Source: an uncultured Eubacteriales bacterium | GTDB taxonomy: Bacteria > Bacillota > Clostridia > Lachnospirales > Lachnospiraceae | Assembly (NCBI GenBank): GCA_900549105.1 | Contig: URND01000020.1 | Location: 1 to 32,873 of the forward strand | DNA length: 32,873 nucleotides | Reading direction: 5' to 3' | Made by a program: the position numbers and the translations under genes | In this document: in pieces, positions 23,433-31,811 of the stretch | How the letters are laid out: each line of letters starts with the position of its first letter | How positions within the stretch are numbered: position 1 is the stretch's first letter | The notes under the pieces: generated by a model | Seen by the model: only the letters and a program-made list of their open reading frames with translations | What the model was told of the DNA's origin: nothing | The model's database searches: none

Positions 23433-24767
23433 TTATCCCACTGTAATTTTTTCACGGGGAAGTTTTGCTTGTGTTTTCTGCTTTCCCGACAATGCCGCAA
23501 AAATCAGCGTCAAGCCCCCGACACGGCCAAAAAACATCAGAATGATCAGAATGACTCTTGACGCGAATCCAAGTGCAGGGGTAATTCCCAACGACAACCC
23601 TACCGTTCCTACGGCAGAAGCTGTCTCAAACAGGCAAGTGAGCATGGGTAAGTTTTCTATGCGGCTGATCAGCAATCCCCCGAAAAAGAATAGCAGCAAA
23701 TACATCAGCAGGATCGTCGCCGCATTTTTAACCACATCGTCTTCAATACGCCGTCCGAAAAAGTGGATATGCTCTTTCCGGAAAAAGGTAGAGACGGCTG
23801 CCCCGAACAGCACTGCGATTGTCGTTGTTTTCATACCACCGGCAGTAGAACCCGGGCTGCCGCCAATGAGCATTAAGACAATCGTGAGCGACTGTCCCGC
23901 TTCGCTAAGGGCCGCCAGATCCACCGTATTAAATCCTGCCGTTCTCGGCGTCACCGACTGGAATAGGGAAGACAGCACTCTTTCTCCCGGCGCAAGGGAA
24001 GGAAACTCAAAAAGGTAAAAATATATTGCCGGTACAGTCACCAGAAAAGCCGTCGTACAGAGGATAACCTTGCTCTGCATCCTATATTTAGAAAAGTGCA
24101 GCCGGTTTGTACGAATATCATCCCAGGTCAAAAATCCAATGCCCCCAACAATAATCAAAAGCATAATGGTCAGGTTGGTTACCGGATCAGCGGCATAACT
24201 GGTTAAAGAGGAGAAGGGCGCTTTTACCCCCATTAAGTCGAAACCGGCATTACAAAAGGCCGATACCGAATGAAACAGCGCCATCCAAAGACCCTTTATT
24301 CCGAAATCTCTGCACAAGCCCGGAGCCATAACTGCCGCGCCAAGCAATTCAATAAGCAAGGTTGTGCGGACAATAAAACCGGTCAGACGCACAATACCGC
24401 CAACCTTTGGAGCAGAAATTGCCTCCTGCATGGTACTGCGCTGCATCAGGGAAATTTTCCGTCCGGCGATCATAGCGAAGCAGGCCGCTACAGTAACAAC
24501 ACCCATCCCGCCGATTTGGATCAGAAACAAAATGATACATTGTCCAAACTCTGACCAATAGGTTGCCGTATCGTAAATAACAAGCCCTGTTACACAAACC
24601 GCTGAGGTGGAAGTAAACAAGGCGTCTGTAAATGGGGTAACGGTTCCGCTCTTACTGGACAACGGCAGCATCAGCAAAAGTGCCCCTATGAAAATAACAC
24701 CAAAAAAGCCGAGACAAATAATCTGAAAGGATGTCAGTTTTCTGATTCTGCGAGATATTGTGCCCAT
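23433..24767 (-). CDS. trkH: TrkH/KtrB-family potassium uptake channel
   Basis: 444 aa, membrane channel of the Trk/Ktr family with four pore loops that can be seen: TSTSAVCVTGL, SVSAFCNAGFDL, SVTPRTAGFNTVD and ETASAVGTVGLSLGI, each with the selectivity-filter glycine. Membrane helices fill the rest. The length is typical of KtrB-like forms. The start at 24767 follows AGGGAGCG. It heads the run trkH - trkA(broken) - orf189 - kdpD - kdpE and is read from a promoter that matches that of the kdp genes. Confidence 0.95.
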   Translation of the reverse strand: MGTISRRIRKLTSFQIICLGFFGVIFIGALLLMLPLSSKSGTVTPFTDALFTSTSAVCVTGLVIYDTATYWSEFGQCIILFLIQIGGMGVVTVAACFAMIAGRKISLMQRSTMQEAISAPKVGGIVRLTGFIVRTTLLIELLGAAVMAPGLCRDFGIKGLWMALFHSVSAFCNAGFDLMGVKAPFSSLTSYAADPVTNLTIMLLIIVGGIGFLTWDDIRTNRLHFSKYRMQSKVILCTTAFLVTVPAIYFYLFEFPSLAPGERVLSSLFQSVTPRTAGFNTVDLAALSEAGQSLTIVLMLIGGSPGSTAGGMKTTTIAVLFGAAVSTFFRKEHIHFFGRRIEDDVVKNAATILLMYLLLFFFGGLLISRIENLPMLTCLFETASAVGTVGLSLGITPALGFASRVILIILMFFGRVGGLTLIFAALSGKQKTQAKLPREKITVG

Positions 24768-24804
24768 ATATTTACGCTCCCTTATACACCTTTATCTTGT
24801 CTTT

Positions 24805-24858
24805 ATCATACAACGGATTAGATTAAGGGAGGAAAAGAGTATTGCCATTGGCATTAAG
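24805..24858 (-). promoter_or_regulatory. trkH promoter, potassium-regulon element copy 2
   Basis: On the minus strand: CTTAAT (24853-24858), GGCAATA (24840-24846), CTTTTCC (24831-24837), TTAAT (24822-24826) and a -10 TATGAT (24805-24810). The same blocks with the same spacings occur at 29803-29856 before the kdp genes. The expected start point is about 30 nt before trkH. It is a likely KdpE-controlled promoter. Confidence 0.75.
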
Positions 24859-24877
24859 ATTGCCTAAAGACTGCGGC

Positions 24878-25483
24878 TCACTCCAGAATGCCGTCCAGTA
24901 TCAAATTTACTTTCAGCACATTGACAGTTTCTTCTCCGAAGATGCCAAGGAAGCGCCCATCCGCACACCGCTCAATAATTTCCCGCACGGTATCCTCTGT
25001 CATACCGTTCGCTTTGGCAATCCGCGCCACCTGATATTCCGCCGCTGCCGGAGAAATATGCGGGTCAAGCCCGCTGCCGGAGCAGGTGACCAAATCCACA
25101 GGGATTGCTTTTTCCTCCATTTCCGGATTTACCGCCCGGAGCTTCTCTACCCGCTCCGCTATCAATGCGGCGTATTCCTCACTGGCCGGGGACAGATTGG
25201 AGGGCGCGGCATACATCACTGCCGTACCGTTTTCATCCGTATAGGTGGAAACATCCACATTCATAATGCGCCCCCACATATGGGCGTCGTCCGTATATTG
25301 CTGCCCGAGAAGCTCGCAGCCGTACTTCTTCCCGTCCACCTCGATGATACTGCCGTTTGCCTGATCCGGGAAAAGGAGCTGGGCCAACCCGGTAACAGCT
25401 CCAGTATAAAAAATCCCGCACACAACGGTAAAAATCAGAAAGATTACCAGTGCCTTTGGCAATATTTGTTTCCATGCTTTCAT
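24878..25483 (-). CDS. kdpC: KdpC, potassium-transporting ATPase subunit
   Basis: 201 aa with one N-terminal membrane helix (ALVIFLIFTVVCGIFYTGAVTG family region) and an outer domain containing WGRIMN, YAAPSNLSPASEEYAALI, VTCSGSGLDPHISPAAAEYQV and the closing LGIFGEETVNVLKVNLILDG. KdpC is an assembly and affinity subunit of the KdpFABC pump. It follows kdpB by 13 bp. No terminator is seen between it and the trkH promoter, so some read-through is possible. Confidence 0.95.
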   Translation of the reverse strand: MKAWKQILPKALVIFLIFTVVCGIFYTGAVTGLAQLLFPDQANGSIIEVDGKKYGCELLGQQYTDDAHMWGRIMNVDVSTYTDENGTAVMYAAPSNLSPASEEYAALIAERVEKLRAVNPEMEEKAIPVDLVTCSGSGLDPHISPAAAEYQVARIAKANGMTEDTVREIIERCADGRFLGIFGEETVNVLKVNLILDGILE

Positions 25484-25496
25484 TGTCGAATCCTCC

Positions 25497-27566
25497 TTAT
25501 ACCAAGCCTGTCAAAACCAGCAAAACATCAATCAGTTTAACAAAGAGGAACGGAGCTGCCAGACCGCCAAGACCATAAATCAGCAGATTCCTGGACAGCA
25601 GCTTCCCAGCGGAAACCTCCCGGTATTTCACACCCCTCAGCGCCAGTGGGATCAAGGCGATAATAATCAGGGCGTTATAAATAATGGCGGAAAGCACCGC
25701 ACTCTGGGGAGAATGAAGCCCCATGATATTCAAAGCGGACAGCCCCGGATACAGCCCCATAAACAGCGCCGGAATGATGGCAAAATATTTTGCCACATCG
25801 TTCGCAATAGAAAAAGTAGTGAGGCTGCCCCGCGTCATCAGAAGCTGCTTGCCGATCCGCACAATTTCGATCAGCTTTGTCGGCGTGGAATCCAGATCCA
25901 CCATGTTTCCCGCTTCCTTTGCCGCTTGGGTGCCGCTGTTCATGGCAACCGCCACATCCGCCTGTGCCAGCGCAGGGGCATCGTTGGTACCGTCGCCGGT
26001 CATGGCTACCAAATGGCCTTTCGCCTGAAAATCACGGATCATGGTAAGCTTGCCCTCCGGCGTTGCCTCCGCGAGAAAATCGTCTACCCCAGCCTCTGCG
26101 GCAATAGCAGCGGCAGTGACAGGATTATCCCCGGTGATCATAATGGTCTTAATCCCCATTTTCCGCAGGTCGGCAAACTTCTCCTTTACACCCTGTTTGA
26201 CGATATCTTTCAGATAGATCACACCCAGGATTTTGTGGTTTTTTGCCACCACTAACGGCGTACCGCCCTGCCTTGCAATATCCTGTACGGTGCGGTCACA
26301 TTCTTCAGAGTAAAATCCTCCGGCGTGTGTCACATACATTTGCATGGCATCCGCCGCACCTTTGCGGATCTCATTGCCATCAAAATCTACGCCGCTCATA
26401 CGGGTAAGCGCAGTAAACGGAATAAATTTCATATCTTTGTCCCCAAGGCTCCGGCCTCGGATTCCAAACCTCTCCTTTGCCAGAATCACCACGCTTCTGC
26501 CCTCCGGCGTTTCATCTGCCAGCGAGGAAAGCTGCGCCGCGTCGGCCAATTCGTTCACATCAGCGCCGTCCACCGGAATAAATTCCGAAGCCTGACGGTT
26601 TCCAAGGGTGATGGTGCCAGTCTTATCCAGCATCAGAATATCCACATCCCCAGCAGCTTCAATGGCTCTGCCGCTCATAGCAAGCACATTGGCTTGATTC
26701 AGTCTGGACATACCGGCAATACCGATAGCGGAAAGCAGAGCGCCGATGGTAGTCGGGGCCAGACAGACCAGCAGGGCTGCCAGCGTGGTAACGGAAGTAG
26801 GATTTTCGATTCCTGCCAGCTTTGCGGAAAAAATCGAGTAGGTGTAAAGGGATACCGTTACCAGAATAAAGATGATGGACAAGGCCACAAGGAAAATTTG
26901 CAGAGCAATTTCGTTGGGCGTCTTTTTCCGGGCGGCGCCTTCTACCATGGAAATCATTTTGTCCAAAAAGCTCTCGCCGGCCTCGCTGGTGACCCGGACG
27001 ACGATCCAGTCTGACAAAACGGTTGTGCCGCCGGTCACGGCGCTTCGATCTCCGCCTGCTTCCCGAATCACCGGAGCAGATTCGCCGGTGATGGCGCTTT
27101 CATCTACGGAGGCGGCTCCTTCAACCACCTCGCCGTCTGCGGGGATTTGTTCGCCTGCTTTTACGATGACGAACTCACCCTTTTTCAGTGTGGCGGAGGG
27201 CACCACTGTCACGCTGTCCTTCTGTGCGGCTGAGGGGATTTTATGTGCATCCACATCCTTCCGGGACGCACGGAGAGAGTCCGCCTGGGCTTTGCCCCGT
27301 CCTTCCGCAATGGCTTCCGCGAAATTCGCAAACAGCACCGTAAACCAAAGAATGATCGCAATCGACAGCGTATAGCCGCTGGGAGCATCCTTCAAGCCAA
27401 AGATAGATACTACCCAGAGGAGGGTCGTCAAAATGGCGGAAACGAACACCAAAAACATAACTGGGTTACTTGCTTGGGTTTTCGGATTTAATTTCATAAA
27501 TGAATCTTTGATGGCCCTGCCGAGCATTTTCCTGTCGGCGAAAGTATTTTTTTGTTTTGAACTCAT
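25497..27566 (-). CDS. kdpB: KdpB, P-type ATPase subunit
   Basis: 689 aa catalytic subunit of the high-affinity potassium pump. Key sites: TGES (about residues 160-163, the inhibitory phosphorylation site in E. coli is the Ser of this motif), LAPTTIGALLSAIGIAGM in the membrane core, phosphorylation motif DKTGT with Asp314, TGDNPVTAAAIAAEAGVDDF and MTGDGTNDAPALAQADVAVAM. Length is normal. It sits 15 bp after kdpA. Confidence 0.97.
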   Translation of the reverse strand: MSSKQKNTFADRKMLGRAIKDSFMKLNPKTQASNPVMFLVFVSAILTTLLWVVSIFGLKDAPSGYTLSIAIILWFTVLFANFAEAIAEGRGKAQADSLRASRKDVDAHKIPSAAQKDSVTVVPSATLKKGEFVIVKAGEQIPADGEVVEGAASVDESAITGESAPVIREAGGDRSAVTGGTTVLSDWIVVRVTSEAGESFLDKMISMVEGAARKKTPNEIALQIFLVALSIIFILVTVSLYTYSIFSAKLAGIENPTSVTTLAALLVCLAPTTIGALLSAIGIAGMSRLNQANVLAMSGRAIEAAGDVDILMLDKTGTITLGNRQASEFIPVDGADVNELADAAQLSSLADETPEGRSVVILAKERFGIRGRSLGDKDMKFIPFTALTRMSGVDFDGNEIRKGAADAMQMYVTHAGGFYSEECDRTVQDIARQGGTPLVVAKNHKILGVIYLKDIVKQGVKEKFADLRKMGIKTIMITGDNPVTAAAIAAEAGVDDFLAEATPEGKLTMIRDFQAKGHLVAMTGDGTNDAPALAQADVAVAMNSGTQAAKEAGNMVDLDSTPTKLIEIVRIGKQLLMTRGSLTTFSIANDVAKYFAIIPALFMGLYPGLSALNIMGLHSPQSAVLSAIIYNALIIIALIPLALRGVKYREVSAGKLLSRNLLIYGLGGLAAPFLFVKLIDVLLVLTGLV

Positions 27567-27581
27567 AAATGGAAACCTCCT

Positions 27582-29396
27582 TTATGCGATGCTGCTGAAA
27601 AACTCGGCCAACGGGCCAAGCGCCAAAGCGGGGAAAAAGCTCAGTGCACCGATGAGCAGCACCACAAAAATCAATAGGAACACGAACATGGCGTTTGTGG
27701 TAGAAAGTGTACCGGCAGTAGTGGCAATCTTCTTTTTCCCCGCCAGACTTCCTGCAATAGCCAGTGTGCCAATAACCGGCAGGAACCGGGCAAAAAGCAT
27801 CGCCAGTCCCAGGCTCACATTCAGAAATACCGTGTTGGCGTTAAAGCCAGCGAAGGCGGAGCCATTATTGCCGCCTGCGGAAGAATAGGCATAGAGCAGT
27901 TCCGAAAACCCATGTGCCCCGCCGTTATTCAGACTGTCCATGACTGAGGGGACTGCCGCCGCAATCCCGCTTCCGACCAAAATCGCAATCGGCGTAGCCA
28001 GACACACCAGCACAGACCACTTCATCTCATAGGGCTCGATCTTCTTACCCAGAAACTCCGGTGTCCTTCCCACCATCAGCCCGGCGATAAATACGGTCAG
28101 AATCGCAAAGGCCAGCATTCCGTATAACCCGCAGCCAACGCCGCCGAAGATGACCTCACCCAGCTGCATCAGCAGCATCGTAATCATGCCGCCCAAAGGC
28201 GTGTAACTGTCATGCATCGAATTGACAGAGCCACTGGATGCCGCCGTAGTAAATGCCGCCCAGGTAGACGAGGCCGCAATTCCAAATCTTGTTTCCTTGC
28301 CTTCCATATTGCCGCCGGCCTGATTTACTGTTGAGATATTAACCGCACCGTTCTGCGCCAGCTGGGGCGTGCCCGCCTGCTCATTTACTGCGATACATCC
28401 AAGTGCGACACAGAGGCAGAGGAACATCGCCATAAAAATCGAAATACCCTGCTTTTTGTTCTTCACTGCCAAGCCGAAGGTAAAACACAGTGCCGCCGGA
28501 ATCAGCAAAATGGAAATCATTTCAATCAAATTGGTAAAATCGTTGGGGTTTTCCAGCGGGTGTGCGGAGTTAACGCCCAGATAGCCGCCGCCGTTGGTTC
28601 CCGTCTGCTTGATAGCAATTTGGCTGGCCGCAGGTCCCATGGGCACAAACTGTTCTGTGACGATTTGGGCATCCGCTACAAGGCCACCGTTCACTGTAAC
28701 CGTTCTGGCATCCATGTCAATCACAGCGTCTTCCAGGAGTTCTCCATCTGCGCTGACCGCAATAGGCTCTACAAGGGATACGGTTTCCGCGCCCTTGAGA
28801 TTTTGGATGACTCCGCTGCCAACGAGCATCAGAGAAATGACCAGATTCAGCGGAATCAGCAAATGAACGGTCACTCTCGTGAGATCCACCCAAAAGCTGC
28901 CCAGCCCTGTGGACTTTACCTTGACAAAGCCCCGGATCAGGGCGAACAGGACGGCGATGCCGGTGGCAGCGGATACAAAATTCTGCACCGTCAGCCCCAG
29001 CGCCTGGGTCAGATAGCTTAGCGTTGATTCGCCTGAATATGCCTGCCAGTTGGTGTTAGAAACAAAGCTGGCGGAGGTGTTGAATGCCAAATCCCATTTC
29101 ACGCCGGGAAGGCCCTGGGGATTTCCCGGCAGAACGCCCTGCAAGAGCTGGAGCAAAAACAGGAAAACAAGCCCGATGCCGGAAAAGATCAATACGCTGG
29201 CCGCGTATTTTTTCCATGTCATCTGTTCCTCTTTATCCACGCGCATCACCTTGTAGACAAGATTTTCGCATGGCGTCAGAACCCTGGATAAAAACGTCTT
29301 TTCACCGTTCATAACCTTTTTTATGTAAGCACCCAGCGGAACCGCCAGTATCACCAGAACGGCAAGGTACAAAATATATTGAATTACATTCATCAT
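27582..29396 (-). CDS. kdpA: KdpA, potassium-binding subunit
   Basis: 604 aa channel-like subunit. Four filter segments can be seen: SNTNWQ (about 113-118), GTNGGGYLG (266-274), ASSTWAAFTTAASSGSVN and GGNNGSAFAGF. There are about ten membrane helices. An outer segment (about 205-255, with DMDARTVTVNGGLVADA) matches the longer Firmicutes form. Its first ATG overlaps the kdpF stop codon (ATGA); a second ATG follows directly. KdpA takes in potassium and passes it to KdpB. Confidence 0.97.
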   Translation of the reverse strand: MMNVIQYILYLAVLVILAVPLGAYIKKVMNGEKTFLSRVLTPCENLVYKVMRVDKEEQMTWKKYAASVLIFSGIGLVFLFLLQLLQGVLPGNPQGLPGVKWDLAFNTSASFVSNTNWQAYSGESTLSYLTQALGLTVQNFVSAATGIAVLFALIRGFVKVKSTGLGSFWVDLTRVTVHLLIPLNLVISLMLVGSGVIQNLKGAETVSLVEPIAVSADGELLEDAVIDMDARTVTVNGGLVADAQIVTEQFVPMGPAASQIAIKQTGTNGGGYLGVNSAHPLENPNDFTNLIEMISILLIPAALCFTFGLAVKNKKQGISIFMAMFLCLCVALGCIAVNEQAGTPQLAQNGAVNISTVNQAGGNMEGKETRFGIAASSTWAAFTTAASSGSVNSMHDSYTPLGGMITMLLMQLGEVIFGGVGCGLYGMLAFAILTVFIAGLMVGRTPEFLGKKIEPYEMKWSVLVCLATPIAILVGSGIAAAVPSVMDSLNNGGAHGFSELLYAYSSAGGNNGSAFAGFNANTVFLNVSLGLAMLFARFLPVIGTLAIAGSLAGKKKIATTAGTLSTTNAMFVFLLIFVVLLIGALSFFPALALGPLAEFFSSIA

Positions 29397-29485
29397 GTCT
29401 CGTCATCTCCCTTCATCAAAATATAGATATACCACAGCAGCATTGCCGCTGCCGAGATACCAATGACAGCAATCATAATTTGCAT
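29393..29485 (-). CDS. kdpF: KdpF, 30-aa stabilising subunit
   Basis: A 30-codon gene opening MQIMIAVIGISAAAMLLWYI and ending MKGDDET: one membrane helix and a short charged tail, as in KdpF. AAAGGAGGG stands eight bases before the ATG at 29485, and the stop overlaps the kdpA start by 4 bp. Size, coupling and order (F-A-B-C) make the assignment strong, even though the sequence itself is short. KdpF stabilises the KdpABC complex in the membrane. Confidence 0.88.
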   Translation of the reverse strand: MQIMIAVIGISAAAMLLWYIYILMKGDDET

Positions 29486-29523
29486 ATGGTTCAGCCCTCC
29501 TTTACCCAAATATCATAGTTCCT

Positions 29524-29575
29524 TTTATCTAAAATTGGCGTTAGGCATTTGTAATGGGTCTTAATTTTGGATAAA
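29524..29575 (-). other. Stem-loop between the small membrane gene and kdpF
   Basis: On the minus strand TTTATCCAAAATT and AATTTTAGATAAA pair over 13 positions (12 standard pairs and one mismatch) around a 26-nt loop, beginning 2 bp after the stop of the upstream small gene. There is no T-run, so it is not a normal terminator. It may set mRNA stability or relative expression. Confidence 0.45.
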
Positions 29576-29577
29576 GA

Positions 29578-29769
29578 TTACAGCCACCCAAAAATCCATG
29601 CCAGCGGAAAAGCAACGACAACCGTACAGATACAGACGCCTGCCAATACAAACATGGGCACACCAATAAAAATTGCAAGGAAGCCGAGGACCGGATGACA
29701 CCATAAAAACCGCTCCGCTTTTTTATCAAATACCTGTTCAAACCTTTTAATTGATTTTGTGATACGCAT
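29578..29769 (-). CDS. Small membrane protein, first gene of the kdp operon
   Basis: 63 aa from the ATG at 29769 (66 aa from the GTG at 29778; GGGG-type ribosome-binding sequence lies upstream of the ATG). The first 25 residues are basic (MRITKSIKRFEQVFDKKAER), and the rest is hydrophobic, probably two membrane helices (GFLAIFIGVPMFVLAGVCI and VVVAFPLAWIFGWL). It lies between the regulated kdp promoter and kdpF, so it should be made together with the pump. I do not recognise a family. It may be an assembly or regulatory peptide for Kdp; that is inference from position. Confidence 0.65.
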   Translation of the reverse strand: MRITKSIKRFEQVFDKKAERFLWCHPVLGFLAIFIGVPMFVLAGVCICTVVVAFPLAWIFGWL

Positions 29770-29802
29770 ACCTTTCACCCCGTTTCCCGTTCTTGTGCTA
29801 TT

Positions 29803-29856
29803 AGCATACAGCAGACGGCATTAAATGGGGAAAAGTATATTGCCGTTTGAATTAAG
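29803..29856 (-). promoter_or_regulatory. kdp operon promoter, potassium-regulon element copy 1
   Basis: On the minus strand: CTTAAT (29851-29856), GGCAATA (29838-29844), CTTTTCC (29829-29835), TTAAT (29820-29824) and a -10 TATGCT (29803-29808). Spacings are identical to the trkH element. The start point is expected about 27 nt before the small membrane gene. The poor -35 region fits an activator-dependent promoter. Confidence 0.75.
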
Positions 29857-29884
29857 GTGCTATTAAATTGCACAGAAGTAAGCA

Positions 29885-29934
29885 AATAAAAATATCCCGC
29901 TTCTGCTTGAGCATTGAAGCGGGATATTTTTATT
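29885..29934. terminator. Strong bidirectional terminator between corC and the kdp operon
   Basis: AATAAAAATATCCCGCTTC (29885-29903) and GAAGCGGGATATTTTTATT (29916-29934) form a perfect 19-bp inverted repeat with a 12-nt loop. T-runs lie on the 3' side of both strands. It ends corC, whose stop is at 29963. Confidence 0.93.
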
Positions 29935-29962
29935 AGAATGTTAAACCGGCAAACATTCTCTC

Positions 29963-31204
29963 TTATTGCTTTCTTATATAAATCTTTCCGACGCAATTTT
30001 CGACCATTTCAAGTACGGTTATCTGATAACCCTTATATTTAAAAACGGCATCTTTTTTCGGTATCTGTCCTAATTCATTCATTACCCAGCCATTTACAAT
30101 GACAGATTGAATATCAGTGCCATCTACATCAATTCCTAATAATTCAAATAGCTCGTCAACTTTTGCAAAGCCTGATGCAATAAATTCATCTTCCGACTTA
30201 ATTTCAATATCATTACTAACTTCGTCATGTTCGTCCCAAATTTCGCCTACAAGCTCCTCCAAAATATCTTCCAACGTAATAATGCCGATTGTTCCTCCAA
30301 ACTCATCCAGTACGACTGCAAAATGAAGCTTCTTTTTCTGAAGCTCTTTCAGCAAAATACCGATTTTCTTGTTTTTGGAAACATATAGCGTGGGACGAAT
30401 TATTTCTGATATTTCTTTGCTTCCATTGTATACATAGTTGTAAAAATCTTTATGATAAATAATCCCAACGATATGGTCAATAGAATCTTTATATAACGGG
30501 ATTCGTGAAAATGCTGATTCGGCAAAGACCGCTGCTATTTCCTCTTTCGTGTTTTCCGTAGATACTGCGGTTATATTTATTCTTGGGGTTAATATATCTA
30601 TTACTTCCTGCTCTGTAAACGCCAACGCGCTATGTATCAGCATACTTTCCTGTTCATCAATTCCACCGTCCTGCTCTGCTTCTTCAACAAAAGTAAGTAA
30701 TTCTTCTTCTGTTATTCCAACATTATCTTTAGATATAAATATATGTGACAACATTTTCTTCCATTGCCTGAACAGGAAGTTAAGAGGGGTAAGAACCTTA
30801 ATGAAAACATTCAATAGCGGTGCTGAGAACATCGCAAATTTCTCTGGGGACTCTTTTGCAATGCTCTTTGGCGATACCTCCCCAAAAATAAGGACAACAA
30901 CGGTTGTAACTGCTGTTGACACGCTTGGCCCAGCCTCATTGCCCAGCGCCTTTACAAACAGCACAGTAGCCAATGACGCGCTTGCTATATTCACAATATT
31001 ATTTCCAATCAAGATTGTTGATAATAAGCTGTCATAGTTCTCTGAAAGTTTCAAAACAAGCTGTGCTTTTTTGCTCCCCTTTTCAGCCATATTCTTAATG
31101 CGGATTCTATTTAGTGATGAAAACGCTGTTTCAGTTGCCGAAAAATATGCCGACATGACAATACACACTATAATAATTGCAAATGATATTGCATCACTTT
31201 CCAT
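29963..31204 (-). CDS. CorC/HlyC-family protein (CNNM transmembrane domain plus CBS pair)
   Basis: 413 aa. A CNNM/DUF21 transmembrane domain (SAYFSATETAFSSLNRIRIKNMAEKG, then NNIVNIASASLATVLF, then FGEVSPKSIAKESPEK), a CBS pair (about 205-330, with LTPRINITAVS and HFAVVLDEFGGTIGIITLEDILEELVGEI), and the C-terminal CorC_HlyC domain. Relatives transport or regulate magnesium (CorC, MpfA, YhdP types). The ATG at 31204 follows GAGGT. It is preceded by a 200-nt leader with a leader ORF and an attenuator-like terminator. It is a single-gene unit closed by the strong terminator downstream. Confidence 0.93.
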   Translation of the reverse strand: MESDAISFAIIIVCIVMSAYFSATETAFSSLNRIRIKNMAEKGSKKAQLVLKLSENYDSLLSTILIGNNIVNIASASLATVLFVKALGNEAGPSVSTAVTTVVVLIFGEVSPKSIAKESPEKFAMFSAPLLNVFIKVLTPLNFLFRQWKKMLSHIFISKDNVGITEEELLTFVEEAEQDGGIDEQESMLIHSALAFTEQEVIDILTPRINITAVSTENTKEEIAAVFAESAFSRIPLYKDSIDHIVGIIYHKDFYNYVYNGSKEISEIIRPTLYVSKNKKIGILLKELQKKKLHFAVVLDEFGGTIGIITLEDILEELVGEIWDEHDEVSNDIEIKSEDEFIASGFAKVDELFELLGIDVDGTDIQSVIVNGWVMNELGQIPKKDAVFKYKGYQITVLEMVENCVGKIYIRKQ

Positions 31205-31243
31205 TAAATATACCTCATTTCATTTTCTGTATAAACTTCTATC

Positions 31244-31297
31244 AAAAACGCAAAAAGACACAACCTATGCCTACTCTTGTAAACACAGGCTATGTCT
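31244..31297 (-). terminator. Attenuator-like terminator in the corC leader
   Basis: AGACATAGCCTGTG (31284-31297) pairs with CATAGGTTGTGTCT (31256-31269) over 14 positions including G-T pairs, followed by TTTTT-GCG-TTTTT. The 5' arm is inside the leader ORF and the ORF's stop codon lies in the loop, so a ribosome near the end of the ORF would block the hairpin. Confidence 0.75.
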
Positions 31298-31351
31298 CCA
31301 TATAGCTATAATATGATTTGATGGTGGCTTGTTACTGTCGTCGCCATTCAT
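31271..31351 (-). CDS. 26-codon leader ORF before corC
   Basis: ATG at 31351 with AGGAG twelve bases upstream. The peptide begins MNGDDSNKPPSN and ends RHSLCLQE before TAG. It carries an Asp-Asp and a Pro-Pro pair early on. Acidic and proline-rich leader peptides sense low magnesium in enteric mgt genes by destabilising ribosomes; that the same happens here is inference. The ORF end overlaps the attenuator stem. The CAACT/AGTTG pair flanks the ribosome-binding site and might mask it. Confidence 0.55.
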   Translation of the reverse strand: MNGDDSNKPPSNHIIAIWRHSLCLQE

Positions 31352-31384
31352 GAAAAGAATCAACTCCTAATTTATAGTTGTTTT

Positions 31385-31413
31385 ATTATACAATGTGCAC
31401 CAACAAATGTCAA
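31385..31413 (-). promoter_or_regulatory. Consensus promoter of the corC leader
   Basis: On the minus strand TTGACA (31408-31413), 17 bp, TATAAT (31385-31390): a perfect consensus. Transcription should start near 31378, about 175 nt before the corC ATG. Confidence 0.9.
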
Positions 31414-31601
31414 GACTGTTTTACGCCATTATCCTTTATCATATTAATACCGTCATTTCTTTGACTGCCATCTGGTATAGCCGATGACCGTCTGTCGGTG
31501 CAAGCAACGGGAATTAACATTGTGCCAAAATACCACGAAAATACCGAATGTCAGATTTCTCGTCGAATTTTGTGCAGAACATATTGTAGGTTGCTTGTTC
31601 A
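31414..31601. other. Intergenic region without a recognisable gene
   Basis: No frame with a ribosome-binding site or family resemblance was found on either strand. Confidence 0.4.
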
Positions 31602-31811
31602 TCAAAGCCAAAGTTTTGCTACAATCTCTTCCTCTTTCACAAACGGTTCCTCCCAGTACCGGGAATCCAGCGAATTCCCCGCATTATCCCCCAGCACATA
31701 GTAGCAACCCTCCGGAACAAGAAGGAATTCTCCATTTCGCTCCACATACCCGCCTCCAACAGCCGCAATGCGTTTGACCAACAGCTTTCCATCATGACGG
31801 GAAATGACCAA
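31602..31811 (-). pseudogene. Type I signal peptidase (S26), C-terminal remnant
   Basis: About 70 codons reading ISRHDGKLLVKRIAAVGG, then VPEGCYYVLGDNAGNSLDSRYWE, then EEIVAKLWL: the Lys general base (in VKR) and the GDN..SxDSR box of S26 peptidases. The N-terminal membrane anchor and the catalytic Ser (SMxP box) are absent; the frame meets a stop just upstream, near 31830. It should be inactive. Signal peptidases of this type often travel with sortases on mobile elements. Confidence 0.8.

Noticed and set aside
24842..25540. Long rightward frames opposite kdpC, kdpB and kdpD
   Set aside because: They are shadows of conserved genes on the other strand, without ribosome-binding sites or recognisable domains.
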